From Pseudisothecium myosuroides (lineage: Eukaryota > Streptophyta > Bryopsida > Hypnales > Lembophyllaceae), in the NCBI GenBank assembly GCA_951799445.1, contig OX637294.1, positions 27,677,452 through 27,741,451 on the forward strand: a stretch of DNA of 64,000 nt, in the 5' to 3' direction. Every line of letters starts with the position of its first letter. The first letter of the stretch is position 1. Made by a program: the position numbers and the translations under genes. This document shows, piece after piece, positions 24,504 through 36,899 of this stretch. The notes under the pieces are model-generated. The model was not told where the DNA came from. It saw only the letters and a list, made by a program, of their open reading frames with translations, and made no database searches.

Positions 24504-24720
24504 AAAACGAGACGTTTTTGGAAAGCTCTCACAAAATGCAATTGAAAAAATTAACTCTAGTTGGAAAATTCTTCCTATTCCATCTTCAATTGCCAAGTCA
24601 ACCCTCTCGATCCTAGAGTCAAAGTTGCTATATCTCACAAACCGTGAATTTATATGACTTTTTACTTACACCATTGAATTTGTAGACCTCTCGAATGGGA
24701 GGGGAGGTCCAATAAAAAGC
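24504..24720 (-). repeat. Leader repeat, distal part after element B
   Basis: Read inverted, this matches about 16155-16330, including the word TTTGTGAGATATAGCAACTT. It completes the inverted leader that element B interrupts. Confidence 0.7.
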
Positions 24721-24939
24721 TATAAATAAGATGTCGAAAAGCCATACGATATCCTTGTAAACCCAAAACGCAAGAATTTTTTATTTTTCATACAAATTTA
24801 TTTTTCAAATTTTGAATTCGTATTTGCAATCAGAGACTCAAATTTAGCTAGAAGAGATCCTAAACATACCCTAGACATGGCTCAAAATAGGAGGCAAGAT
24901 TTTACTTTTATACCTTAGAACTTGTTTTTTTACCTTGTT

Positions 24940-25815
24940 GGTTCTACTTCGTGGGCCTCATTTAGCGTCCTGTTAAAAATGTTGACTTGGTATTGAATTT
25001 GGAGCCAGCAAATTCAATAAAACCAGCAAATGAAAGTACATTTCATTGACAAGGAATAAATTACAAGCCTGCCAGCCTAGCAGGGAGCCAGGGACCACAA
25101 CAAAAGTCAACCCACCCAAATACAGGCTCCCTTTTGAGCTGATTTAGGGGTCCTTTTGAGCTGATTTCAAGCTCGGTCCACTGAGCTGATTTGAATGAGC
25201 TGTCACTTGATTCCAAGCTATCTGGCTGTCAGCTGATTTATAGTACGTTAAACTTGGAGTCTATTCAATGATGTGTGAATTGCAACTTAACTGCACTGAA
25301 TAGTGAATTTAGGTTGCCCCACACTAATTTCTTGACATTCTACACTATATAGTTACTTTAAAATGATGCATTAAAGTAAGAACTATGTGTATGGCATGAG
25401 TTGGTGTACTGATTTGTGGCTTGGGATTAGAAATTGGCATGTGCCTCCAATTGGACAAGTATTAGTCATGAGGTAACTTCTCTAAGATAAGACAAACTAA
25501 TTGTTAAGGCAACCAATCACTATAATTTAGTGTACAATATTGGTTTTTAACTTTTTGTGCATCTAAGTTTCCTAGCTAGTATAGTGGAACTATTCTTCAA
25601 TTAAATAGTGTTTAGATTTAGGTAAATTTTAGGTAAGTTAGACAAAACTATTACCACCAAGATTTGCAATTTGAATATCTTGGGGCCAACTACAAGAGGT
25701 GACATATTTTTCTGAGGTGACTGTGCACTTGTTTCACAAATCAGACCGTGGTAAAATAATTTTCAAAATACAATTGTAATTTTTAAAAATTTCTAAAACC
25801 CTCTACACTAAAATT
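24940..25815 (+). repeat. Duplicated satellite flank, copy 1
   Basis: The first part (about 25020-25250) holds short GAGCTGATTTCAAGCTC words. The second part (about 25590-25815) matches 31795-32080 closely, including GATTTGCAATTTGAATA and TAATTTTTA/TTTCTAAAA words. Each copy leads directly into a satellite array (the higher-order array here, the 174-bp array there). No gene is visible. Confidence 0.75.
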
Positions 25816-28800
25816 TGCATTGATAGGCCAATTGCATGAAAACCAAGTCCCAACAATTTGTAAATATTTTGAGGAATTTAAATGCATAAAAATCTTAAAG
25901 TCATATTTCATTTCATTTATTTAAAATGAGAAATTAATAGTGATGTCTTCATTGGCTGTACTTGAAGCTATAAAGTGGACTAAACTCATAGAGTCCAAAG
26001 CCAATGGCATGCAAAAATAAAGGTGACAAGTTGTAAACTCTTTCGCAAGTTCGATTTCATAAAAATATGCAACTCTTTATTGACTTTCAAGCTTAAAAAC
26101 GAGATAAAAAACAGTCATGGATTTGTGAATTGGACTTTAATCATCCAAGTGGACTAAACTCATAGATTTCACAACCACTTGCGTGAATAGTTAAGCGTGG
26201 TAAGTTGTAAATATTTTCAAGAGTTACAATTTATAGAAATATGGCACTCATATTTTGTTTACCTTGTTTAAAATGATAAAAAAAACAATCATCTATGAGT
26301 TGCTGTACTTTAAGCTTTTAAATGGGCTAAACTCATAGATTTCATCGCCAATTGCATGCAAAATTGAAAATCACAAGTTTCAAATGTTTTCAAGAAATAG
26401 AATTCATAAAAAATTTGAACTCATAGTTTATTAACTTGGTTTAAAACGAGCAATAAACAGCCATGTGTTGGTGCCTTGCACATCAACCATTGGAGTGGCC
26501 TAAACTTGTACATTTGATAGGCCAATTGAATGAAAACCAAGTCCCAACAATTTGTAAATATTTTGAGGAATTTGAATGCATAAAAATCTTAAAGTCATGT
26601 CTTATTTCATTTCTTTAAAATGAGAAATTAATCGTGATGTCTTGGTTGGCTGTACTTGAAGCTTTAAAGTGGACTAAACTCATAGAGTCCAAAGCCAATG
26701 GCATGCAAAAATAAAGGTGACAAGTTGTAAACTCTTTTGCAAGTTTGATTTCATAAAAATATGCAACTCTTTATTGACTTTCAAGCTTCAAAACGAGAAA
26801 AAAACAGTCATGGATTTGTGAATTGGACTTTAATCATCCAAGTGGACTAAACTCATAGATTTCTCAACCATTTGCGTGAATTGTTAAGCGTGGTAAGTTG
26901 TAAATATTTTCAAGAGTTACAATTTATAGAAATATGGCACTCATATTTTGTTTATCTTGTTTAACCCCTAAAGGACCATTGTCCCTACGGGGGACAAATG
27001 CGTTTTCGGGCAGGTACCTACGGGCTGAAATTTTTTCCTGATTTTTTGAAACTTTTTTTGGAGGTAGAAAAACGGATTAGCTTCAAGGGAATATAATTTT
27101 TTTCACAATCGGTGCCCGGGAAAAAAAGTTATGACTATATAAGCTCAAAACAGGCTACGGGGGGCAGCTCGGGCAGCAAAAAAAAAAGGGACAAAAATTT
27201 GAATTTTTTTTTTAATATTTTTTTTCTCATAGATTATATTTTTGGCTTTCTGGAAAGCTTTGATTCATTTCATTTGGATATGTTATGAGAAAGTTATGGA
27301 CATTCTTGTTTTTCGGGCAGTTAAAGCATCTTCTTGAAAAAAATAACTTTGGAATTCATTTCTGAATGCAATTTTTCAAATTCTTCAAATTTTTTTTTTT
27401 TATGGTCTGATTTACTTGTTAGAAAAATCTCACCATTGGGATTAGTGCATTTTAAGTCCATCTAAAATATATGAATGTTTTAGATTTTCCTTCTATCTTG
27501 TACCTACATCTACTTAACAAATTTTTTAAGAATGATAACAAAGTTTTTTTGTAATATTATTTTTTTTCTAGACTCTCAACTCAATTCTCCACTATAAAAA
27601 ATAAAAGCTCAAAACTCTGTAGTGCAAAAATTTTAAGTTAAAAATGTTTAAAGTCAAAAAATCTAGTCTCGCAATGTGCTGAAAAACTTGTTTTTTTCAC
27701 TTTAAATGCAAATATCTTGCAATCTGTGCTATCAAAAATTCTAAAACAAATTCCACACATTTTTATACTAGTTAGGTGTAAGATCCTACGGTTGGATGTG
27801 AAAAATAAACATTTCTCAATTTTTTTTATTCTTTGCTATAGAAATGGCAGTTTTCAGTGTTTTTTGGCAGAAAAAAGGCCTCGGTCCTTTAGGGGTTAAA
27901 ATGATAAAAAAAAACAATCATCTATGAGTTGCTGTACTTTAAACTTTTAAATGGGCTAAACTCATAGATTTCATCGCCAATTGCATGCAAAATTAAAAAT
28001 TACAAGTTTCAAATGTTTTCAAGAAATAGAATTCATAAAAAATTTGAACTCATAGTTTATTAACTTGGTTTAAAACGAGCAATAAACAGCCATGTGTTGG
28101 TGCCTTGCACATCAACCATTGGAGTGGCCTAAACTTGTACATTTGATAGGCCAATTGCATGAAAACCAAGTCCCAACAATTTGTAAATATTTTGAGGAAT
28201 TTAAATTCATGAAAATCTTAAAGTCATGTCTTATTTCATTTACTTAAAATGAGAAATTAATAGTGATGTCTTGGTTGGCTATACTTGAAGCTTTAAAGTG
28301 GACTAAACTCATAGAGTCCAAAGCCAATGGCATGCAAAAATAAAGGTGACAAGTTATAAACTCTTTGGCAAGTTCGATTTCATAAAAATATGCAACTCTT
28401 TATTGACTTTCAAGCTTCAAAACGAGAAAAAAACAGCCATGGATTTGTGAATTGGACTTTAATCATCCAAGTGGACTAAACTCATAGATTTCACAACCAT
28501 TTGCATGGTAAGTTGTAAATATTTTCAAGAGTTACAATTTATAGAAATGTGGCATTCATATTTTGCTTACCTTGTTTAAAAACCCAAAAAAACAATCATC
28601 TATGAGTTCGCTGTACTTTAAGCTTTTAGATGGGCTAAACTCATAGATTTCATCGCCAATTGCATACAAAATTGAAAATCACAAGTTTCGAAGGTTTTCA
28701 AGAAATAGAATTCATAAAAATTTTGAACTCATAGTTTATTAACTTGGTTTAAAACGAGCAAAAAACAACCATGTGTTGGTGCCTTGCACATCAACCATTG

Positions 28801-30060
28801 GAGTGGCCTAAACTTGTACATTTGATAGGCCAATTGAATGAAAACCAAGTCCCAACAATTTGTAAATATTTTGAGGAATTTCAATTCATGAAAATCTTAG
28901 AGTCATTTCTTATTTCATTTACTTAAAATGAGAAATTAATCGTGATGTTTTTGTTGGCTGTACTTGAAGCTTTAAAGTGGACTAAACTCATAGAGTCCAA
29001 AGCCAATGGCATGCAAAAATAAAGGTGACAAGTTGTAAACTCTTTGGCAAGTTCGATTTCATAAAAATATGCAACTCTTTATTGACTTTCAAGCTTAAAA
29101 ACGAGATAAAAAACAGTCATGGATTTGTGAATTGGACTTTATTCACCCAAGTGGACTAAACTCATAGATTTCACAACCATTTGCGTGAATAGTTAAGCGT
29201 GGTAAGTTGTAAATATTTTCAAGAGTTACAATTTATAGAAATATGGCACTCATATTTTGTTTACCTTGTTTAAAATGATAAAAAAAACAGTCATCTATGA
29301 GTTGCTGTACTTTAAACTTTCAGATGGGCTAAACTCATAGATTTCATCGCCAATTGCATGCAAAATTGAAAATTACAAGTTTCAAATGTTTTCAAGAAAT
29401 AGAATTCATAAAAATTTTAAACTCATAGTTTATTAACTTGGTTTAAAACGAGCGAAAAACAACCATGTGTTGGTGCCTTGCACATCAACCATTGGAGTGG
29501 CCTAAACTTGTACATTTGATAGGCCAATTGCATGAAAACCAAGTCCCAACACTTTTTAAATATTTTGAAGAATTTAAATTCATGAAAATCTTGGAGTCAT
29601 GTCTTATTTCATTTACTTAAAATGAGAAATTAATCGTGATGTTTTTGTTGGTTGTACTTGAAGTTTGAAAGTGGACTAAACTCATAGAGTCCAAAGCCAA
29701 TGGCATGCAAAAATAAAGGTGACAAGTTGTAAACTCTTTTGCAAGTTTGATTTCATAAAAATATGCAACTCTTTATTGACTTTCAAGCTTCAAAACAAGA
29801 AAAAAACAGTCATGGATTTGTGAATTGGACTTTATTCATCCAAGTGGACTAAACTCATAGATTTCACAACCATTTGCGTGAATAGTTAAGCGTGGTAAGT
29901 TGTAAATATTTTCAAGAGTTACAATTTATAGAAATGTGGCATTCATATTTTGCTTACCTTGTTTAAAATGATAAAAAAACAGTCATCTATGAGTTTGTTG
30001 TACTTTTAGCTTTTAAATAGGCTAAAGTCATAGATTTCATAGCCATTGCATGCAAAATTA
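25816..30060 (+). repeat. Satellite array 3: 4-monomer higher-order repeat, ~694-bp period
   Basis: The junction ACTTGTACATTTGATAGGCC recurs at 26509, 28138, 28817 and 29511, with a first version near 25817. Spacings are 679-694 bp once the 935 bp added by element C and its target duplication are removed. Within each period four different ~173-bp monomers occur in fixed order, recognised by AGTCCAAAGCCAATGGCATG, TTTCACAACCATTTGCGTG, TTTCATCGCCAATTGCATG and GATAGGCCAATTGCATG. Same-position monomers in successive periods are far more alike than neighbours, the definition of a higher-order repeat. Transposon C interrupts the second period. Confidence 0.95.
26965..27895 (-). mobile_element. TTAA element C: non-autonomous piggyBac-like transposon, 931 bp
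   Basis: The ends are CCCCTAAAGGACC and its exact inverse complement GGTCCTTTAGGGG (13 bp). TTAA flanks both sides (26961-26964 and 27896-27899). The host is a higher-order satellite repeat whose sister copies read CTTGTTTAAAATGATAAA without interruption (for example near 26269 and 29268), so the empty site is visible and contains one TTAA. Its orientation is opposite to A and B. A 60-codon frame inside has no transposase features. Perfect ends make this the youngest copy. Confidence 0.95.
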
Positions 30061-30079
30061 CAAAGACAATTGTTATAAT

Positions 30080-30615
30080 TTTTGAACCAAATTAAAAAGT
30101 CTCATGCATGTAGTCATCATTTGATTAGAACTCATGAACCTTCAAGTTGTACATTTAAAAAAAATCTCAAATCAACATGAAAATGCGACTATGCAACAAC
30201 TAAAACGTCAATTAATAGGTAAATTGCAGCAACCGTTGTACTTTAAAGGGGCCATTGCATGATTGTCATGCCATTTGAATCAAATTCAATCAAATAAGGT
30301 CATGGGCTAAGTTGTAAACCACTTCATTTTGTCAAATTCATAATTACGTTCCGTAAATGCTAATTATTGCATGACTTATGACGTCAATCAAGAAGTAAAC
30401 TACAGCCTTCGCTGTACTTTAGGGGGGGCCATTGCGCAAATGTCATGCCATTTCAATGAAATTTAATCAAATAAGGTCGTGGGCTAAGTTGTAAACAACT
30501 TCATTTTGTCAAATTCATGATCACATTCCTTATATGCTAATCATTCCATGACTTATTACGTCAATCACAAAATAAACTACAGCCTTTGCTGTACTTAGGG
30601 GGGCCATTGCATCGA
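30080..30615 (+). repeat. Satellite array 2-type units, about 3 copies
   Basis: After a diverged unit of the 19.6-20.2 kb type, two to three units with GGGGCCATTGCATGATTGTC-like words follow at a ~175-bp spacing and stop abruptly at GGGGGCCATTGCATCGAAAA (about 30600). These are the same family as array 2, separated from it by the higher-order array. Confidence 0.85.
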
Positions 30616-31190
30616 AAAGTAGGTTTAAATTTTTTTTAAGGATGCTCAATAACAATAGTCTTTTGCACCGAGTTTAAACTTACCTTAAGCTTAGCCATAA
30701 GGTGGAAGGCTGTAAAACAAAGCAAGCATTAAGAATAGACTCTGTAAATGGCTCTGAAATACACGTGAATTGGTTTTGAAATTGACTAGTATAGTCATTG
30801 AATGAATCAAAGAAAAAAACATTATTAATTGCAAGAGCCAATCATTCTCTTTGCTTTCCCCATTTTTATTTAGAATTGCAAGTGAACCGTTTATGAAAGA
30901 CCTAGGGTCACAAATAGGGAGTGACCTACGACCCAACTCGTTTGAAAATTCATAAGTAATTCAAAGATGCTCAAAAAAATACGAAACCACTTGGGTTAAA
31001 TTCCTCATCAATTTCTCTATGTCTGAAAAATGAGCTAAGAATATTTTTGTCCAAGGAAATACATGAAAAAGGCGGACCAGCCCTTAGATGCTCCATTTCT
31101 GAGCCTCCTATCTTATTTCGAAAACTACATGCCCTTCTTTTATTCGTTAAAAAATAAAAAATATAAAGTACGTACCTGCTTGGCTGGATC
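30616..31190. other. Non-satellite spacer without a recognisable gene
   Basis: An 81-codon minus-strand frame (30691-30936) shows no family features. I see no transposon ends or RNA gene. The segment separates two satellite blocks. Confidence 0.4.
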
Positions 31191-32100
31191 GATGTGGAAT
31201 TTCCCTGTTGGATTAGCTAAGGGCTGATTTGCTACTGTAGGTCAAGTCAAATTGTCAGATTTTTGAAGTTGTAACGAAGCTTCAGTTGTCCATCTTCACT
31301 GCAGGCAACTTAATTGAAGGCTTGGAAGAATTTGGGGCTGATTTCAAGCCGGCCCTTTTTGATCTGATTTCAAGCTCCGGCCTTTTTTGAGCTGATTTTA
31401 AGCTCCGTTTCTGAGCTGCTCCCTTTACAGCTGATCCGTTTTTGAGTTGCATATCAGTTTCCTTCCTAAGGTAGGAGGTCTACAAAGCGACCATCTCAGC
31501 GTTGAACCTGAATTTTGGGGAGGTAAAACATCTTGAAATATTTTTCAGTAAATTTTCCTTGAAAGACAAGAGGAAATGGCATCTGGCTCAAGTTGTTTCA
31601 TATTTTTTGGAGCTTTGTGGAATTAGTTATGAAATTTTGAAGTTGAAAAGCCACAGGGCTCTAAAAGCGACCACCTCCTAGAATGTACATCGTTTGTACA
31701 TTTTGGTAAATTGAAGAAAGCAAAATGTACCTCTGTGGCATGTTCGGTTCAAAATGCCCTGTCCCAGTTCGAGCCTCCTACTTTAACTGATTGTGGTTGA
31801 ACTGTTCTTCAATTAGATGGTGTTTGGGTTTAGGGTAAGGTTTAGGTAAGGTAGGCAAGCCTATTACCACTTTGATTTGCAATTTGAATACTTTGGGCCA
31901 ACTCCAAGAGGGCGACATATTCTCCAAAGGTGTGTGCTTGTTTTTTTTTGTTTTTTTGGCACAAATGAAACGGAAGGTGTGCACTTGTTTCACAAATCAA
32001 AACCCGGTGGAATTATAATTTTTCAAATATAATTGTAATTTTTAGGAATTTCTAAAATCCTCTATCCTAAAATTCCTAAACCGTCCGTACAGTGGATTTA
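31190..32100 (+). repeat. Duplicated satellite flank, copy 2
   Basis: This copy contains the GAGCTGATTTCAAGCTC-type minisatellite (about 31330-31450), and its distal part matches 25590-25815. A poly-T interruption near 31935 is an internal difference. It leads into satellite array 4. Confidence 0.72.
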
Positions 32101-32149
32101 TAAACATCTCCTAAACAACCCGTAACCGTGCCTTTCTATATATCTATTT

Positions 32150-33560
32150 ATTAATAGATATTCTCAACTTGGAAATATTTTTATGGCATCACATCTATGA
32201 CAACATTTCATATTTGGCTATCATATCTTGTCCATTCAAATTAATAAAATACACTTGTTGTATTTAATAGCATCCAATGAAAATAAATTATAGGTGTTGC
32301 ATTTAATTTTAATAAATAAATGAACCCACAACTTGGAAATATTTGTAGGACATCAAATCCATGATGACATTTCATGAATGCAAGGATTTGGCTATTAAAT
32401 CTTGCCCATTCAATTAATAAAATGCAGTCGTTGTATTTAATAGCACTCCATGGAATTAAATCAAAGGTGTTGCATTTATTCTTAATAGATAAATGAACCC
32501 ACAACTTGAAAATATTTGTAGGGCATCAAATCCATGACAACATTTCATGAATGCAAGGGTTTGACTATTAAATCTTATCCATTCAAATTGATAAAATGCA
32601 ATCGTTGTATTTAATAGAACTCCATGAAATTAAATCATAAGTGTTGCGTTTAATTTTAATAAATAAATGAACCCACAACTTGGAAATATTTGTAGGACAT
32701 CAAATCCATGATGACATTTCATGAATGCAAGGATTTGGCTATTAAATATTGTCCATTCAAATTAATAAAATGCAGTCGCTGTATTTAATAGCACTCCATG
32801 GAATTAAATTAGAGGTGTTGCATTTATTTTTAATAGATAAATGAACCCACAACTTGAAAATATTTGTAGGGCATCAAATCCATGACGACATTTCATGAAT
32901 GCAAGGGTTTGGCTATTAAATCTTATCCATTCAAATTGATAAAATGCAATCGCTGTATTTAATAGAACTCCATGAAATTAAATCATAGGTGTTGCGTTTA
33001 ATTTTAATAGATAAATGAACCCACAACTTGAAAATGTTTGTAGGATATCAAATTCATGATGACATTTTATGAATGCAAGAGTTTGGCTGTTAAGACTTGC
33101 CCATTCAAATTAATAAACTACACTTGATAAATTTAATAGCATTCAATGAAAATAAATTATAGGTGTTGCATTTAATTTTAATAAATAAATGAACCCACAA
33201 CTTAGAAATATTTGTAGGACATCAAATCCATGATGACATTTCATAAATTCAAAAGTGTGGCTATTAAATCTTATCCATCCAAATTAATAAAATGCAATCG
33301 TTGTATTTAATAGCACTCCATGGAATTAAATTAGAGGTGTTGCATTTATTCTTAATAGATAAATGAATCCACAACTTGGAAATATTTGTAGGGCATTAAA
33401 TCCATAATGACATTTTGTGAATGCAAGGGCTTGGCTATTAAACCTTATCCATTCAAATTAATAAAATGCAATCTTTATATTTCATAGCATTCATTGAAAA
33501 TAAATCATAATTGTTGCGTTTAATTTTAATTAGATAAATGAACCCAGAACTTGGAAATAT
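32150..33560 (+). repeat. Satellite array 4: 173-175-bp monomers, about 8 copies
   Basis: ACCCACAACTTGGAAATATT-like words mark units at 32324, 32497, 32671, 32845, 33019, 33193, 33367 and 33542, so the period is 173-175 bp. Each unit also has ATCAAATCCATGATGACATT and a TGCAGTCGTTGTATTTAATA variant. Alternating variants (CTTAATAGATAAATG against TTTAATAAATAAATG) suggest a weak dimer tendency. The monomer shares blocks with array 1. Confidence 0.94.
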
Positions 33561-34130
33561 TTTGTGAAGCGATCATTTGTAAAGTTCTTAAACCGTTTTA
33601 AAGACCATTCATGAGAATCCAAGAAAACAGTGACTGTATTTTGTTCAAATCATTGCAACAAAATTGCGCATGGGTTCTTAATTCATTAACATCACTTCAC
33701 TCACAAGTTGTCTAAATGACAAATAATTCAAATTCATGATCTTTAGTCTTTTACGGGAGAATTTACATGGCTAGGACCCGCTATGAAAGGACATAAAACA
33801 ATCATTGTACTTGACCAAACCAAATCCCAAAAATTCATGCATGTGGTACTAAATTCATGAAAACAATGAACCCACAAGTGGTCAATTTGTATGAAGAATT
33901 AAAGTCTTGATCTAAAATCATTTGTGAAGTTCTTAAACTATTAAGACCAATTATGAGAATCCAAGAAAACAGTGACTGTATTTTGTACAAATGATTGCAA
34001 CAAAATCATGCATGGGTTCGTAATTCATAAACATCACTTCACTCACAAGTTGTCTATATGACAAATAATTCAAATTCATGATCTTTAGTCTTTTTGATTA
34101 ATTCTTGATAAGATATCCATTTTTTTGAAA
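33560..34130 (+). repeat. Dimeric satellite transition, ~341-bp period
   Basis: GAATCCAAGAAAACAGTGAC occurs at about 33616 and 33957, 341 bp apart, with two dissimilar ~171-bp halves between them. This is a bridge between arrays 4 and 5. Confidence 0.8.
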
Positions 34131-36895
34131 CGGCAATGCAATCATTAAATTTTTGTCAAACTTACATAGACTAATTTGGACTTTATTTAAAAAAATCTCA
34201 TGCACAAAGGATGTAAATGCAATTTACAACTTGTGGATGCATTTCTTAGATGGAATGCACGTGGAAATAGTTAGAATGGGTCCATTTGGTACCTTAAAGT
34301 ACAACCCTGGCTTAAATTTTAATTCAAGAGATTTTTGAACTTCTCAATAAATATCACACATGGATATAGTCCACAAATCATAAATTTATGGAAGGATGGA
34401 TAGTTGACCCATCCCTTTTGATATCTCTTGAATTGATGATTTGATTTCCTAATTTTTTTTGTAAAAGCAATGCACTCATTCAGGTTTTCTATCAAATTAT
34501 TATAGAGGTCGACTTGACTAATGTGGACTTCACTTGAAAAAAATCTCATGTTCAAACGATGTAATTGAAATTTTGGAAATTTTGGATGTGACTTCTAGAT
34601 TGAATGCACGTTTAAATAGTTAGAATGGATGCATTAGTTGATACCTAAAGTACAGCCATTAAATTTGAGTGAAAGAGATTTCTCAAATTTTCATAAAATA
34701 TCACACATGGGTATAGAACATTGATTCATGATTGTGGGATGGATAATTAACTCATCCCTTTCAACATGTCTTTAATTCTTGATTTGATTTCCTATTTTTT
34801 TTCAAATGGCAATGTAATCATTAAGTCTTTATCAAACTTATATAGATGTCTACTTGACTAATTTGGACTTTATTTTAAAAAATCTCATGCACAAAGGGTA
34901 TAAATGCAATTTACAACTTGTGGATGCATTTTCTAGATGGAATGCACGTGGAAATTTTTAGAATGCGTGCATTTGGTATCTAAAGTACAGCCATTTAATT
35001 TCAGTTCAAGAGATTTTTCAAATTCTCATAAAATATCACACATAGGTATAGAACATTGATTCATGATTGTACGATGGATAGTTGACCCATCCCTTTCAAC
35101 ATGTCTTTAATTCTTGATTTGATTTCCTATTTTTTTTGAAATGATAATGCAATTGTTAAATCTTTATGAAACTTACATAGACATCTACTTGACTAATTCG
35201 GACTTTATTTTAAAAAATCTCATGCACAAAAGATGTAAATGCAATTTACAATTTGTGGATGCATTTTCTACATGTAATGCACGTGGAAATTTTTAGAATG
35301 GGTGCATTTGGTACCTTAAAGTACAACCCTGGCTTAAATTTCAATTCAAGAGATTTTTTAACTTCTCAATAAATATCACACATAAATATAGTCCACAAAT
35401 CATAAATTTATGGAAGGATGGATAGTTGACCCATCCCTTTCAATATCTCTTGAGTTGATGATTTGATTTCCTATTTTTTTCTTAAAAGCAATGCACTCAT
35501 TCAGGTTTTTTATTAAATTATTATAGACGTCAACTTGACTAATTTGGACTTCATTCCAAAAAAATCTCATGCACAAAGGATGTAAGTGCAATTTACAACT
35601 TGTGGATGCATTTTCTAAATGGAATGCGCGTGGAAATTTTTAGAATGGGTGCATTTGGTACCTAAAGTGCAGCCATTTAATTTCAGTGAAAGAGATTTTT
35701 TAAATTCTCATAAAATATCACACATATATATAGGACATTGATTCATGATTGTGGGAATGTGGGATGGATAATTAACCCATCCCTTTCAACATGTCTTTAG
35801 TTTTTGAATTCATTTCCTATTTTCTTTGAAACGGCAATGCAATCGTTAAGCCTTTATGAAACTTACATAGACATCTATTTGACTAATTTGGACATTATTT
35901 TAAAAAATCTCATGCACAAAAGATGTAAATGCAATTTACAACTTGTGGATGCATTTTCTAAATGGAATGCGCGTGGAAATATTTAGAATGGGTGCATTTG
36001 GTACCTAAAGTACAGCCATTAAATTTGAGTGAAAGAGATTTTTCAAATTCTCATAAAATATCACACATGGGTATAGGACATTGATTCATGATTGTGGGAT
36101 GGATAATTAACCCATCCCTTTCAACATGTCTTTAATTCTTTAATTCATTTCCTATTTTCTTTGAAACGGCAATGCAATCGTTAAGTCTTTATGAAACTTA
36201 CATAGACGTCTATTCTAGTAGTTTGGACTTTATTTTAAAAAATCTCATGCACAAAGGATGTAAATGCAATTTACAACTTGTGGATGCATTTTCTAGATGG
36301 AATGCACGTGGAAATAGATAGAATGGGTGCATTTGGTATCTAAAGTACAGCCATTTAATTTGAGTGAAAGAGATTTTTCAAATTCTCATAAAATATCACA
36401 CATAGGTATAGAACATTGATTCATGCTTGTACAATAGATAGTTGACCCATCCCTTTCAACATGTCTTTAATTTTTGAATTCATTTCCTATTTTTTTTGAA
36501 ACGGCAATGCAATCGTTAAATCTTCATGAAACTTACATAGACGTCTATTTGACTAATTTGGACTTTATTTTAAAAATTCTCATGCACAAAGGATGTAAAT
36601 GCAATTTACAACTTGTGGATGCATTTTCTAGATGGAATGCACGTGGAAATTTTTAGAATGGGTCCATTTGGTACCTTAAAGTATAGCCTGGCTTGAATTT
36701 CAATTCAAGAGATTTTTCAACTTCTCAATAAATATCACACATGGATAGAGTCCACAAGTCATAAATTTATGGAAGGATGGATAGTTGACCCATCCCTTTC
36801 GATATCTCTTGAATTGATGATTTGATTTCCTAGTTTTTTTTGTAAAAGCAATGCACTCATTCAGGTTTTCTATCAAATTATAGAGGTGGTCCATT
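34130..36895 (+). repeat. Satellite array 5: dimeric repeat, ~335-347-bp period, about 8 copies
   Basis: The word ATTTACAACTTGTGGATGCA recurs at about 34226, 34913, 35248, 35595, 35938, 36273 and 36608, with one diverged copy near 34570. The period is about 335-347 bp, twice the satellite monomer. One half carries CTCATGCACAAAGGATGTAA and the other carries CTCATAAAATATCACACAT and GGATGGATAGTTGACCCATC. Several 60-78-codon frames here are repeat artefacts. The array ends near 36895. Confidence 0.94.
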
Positions 36896-36899
36896 TCAC

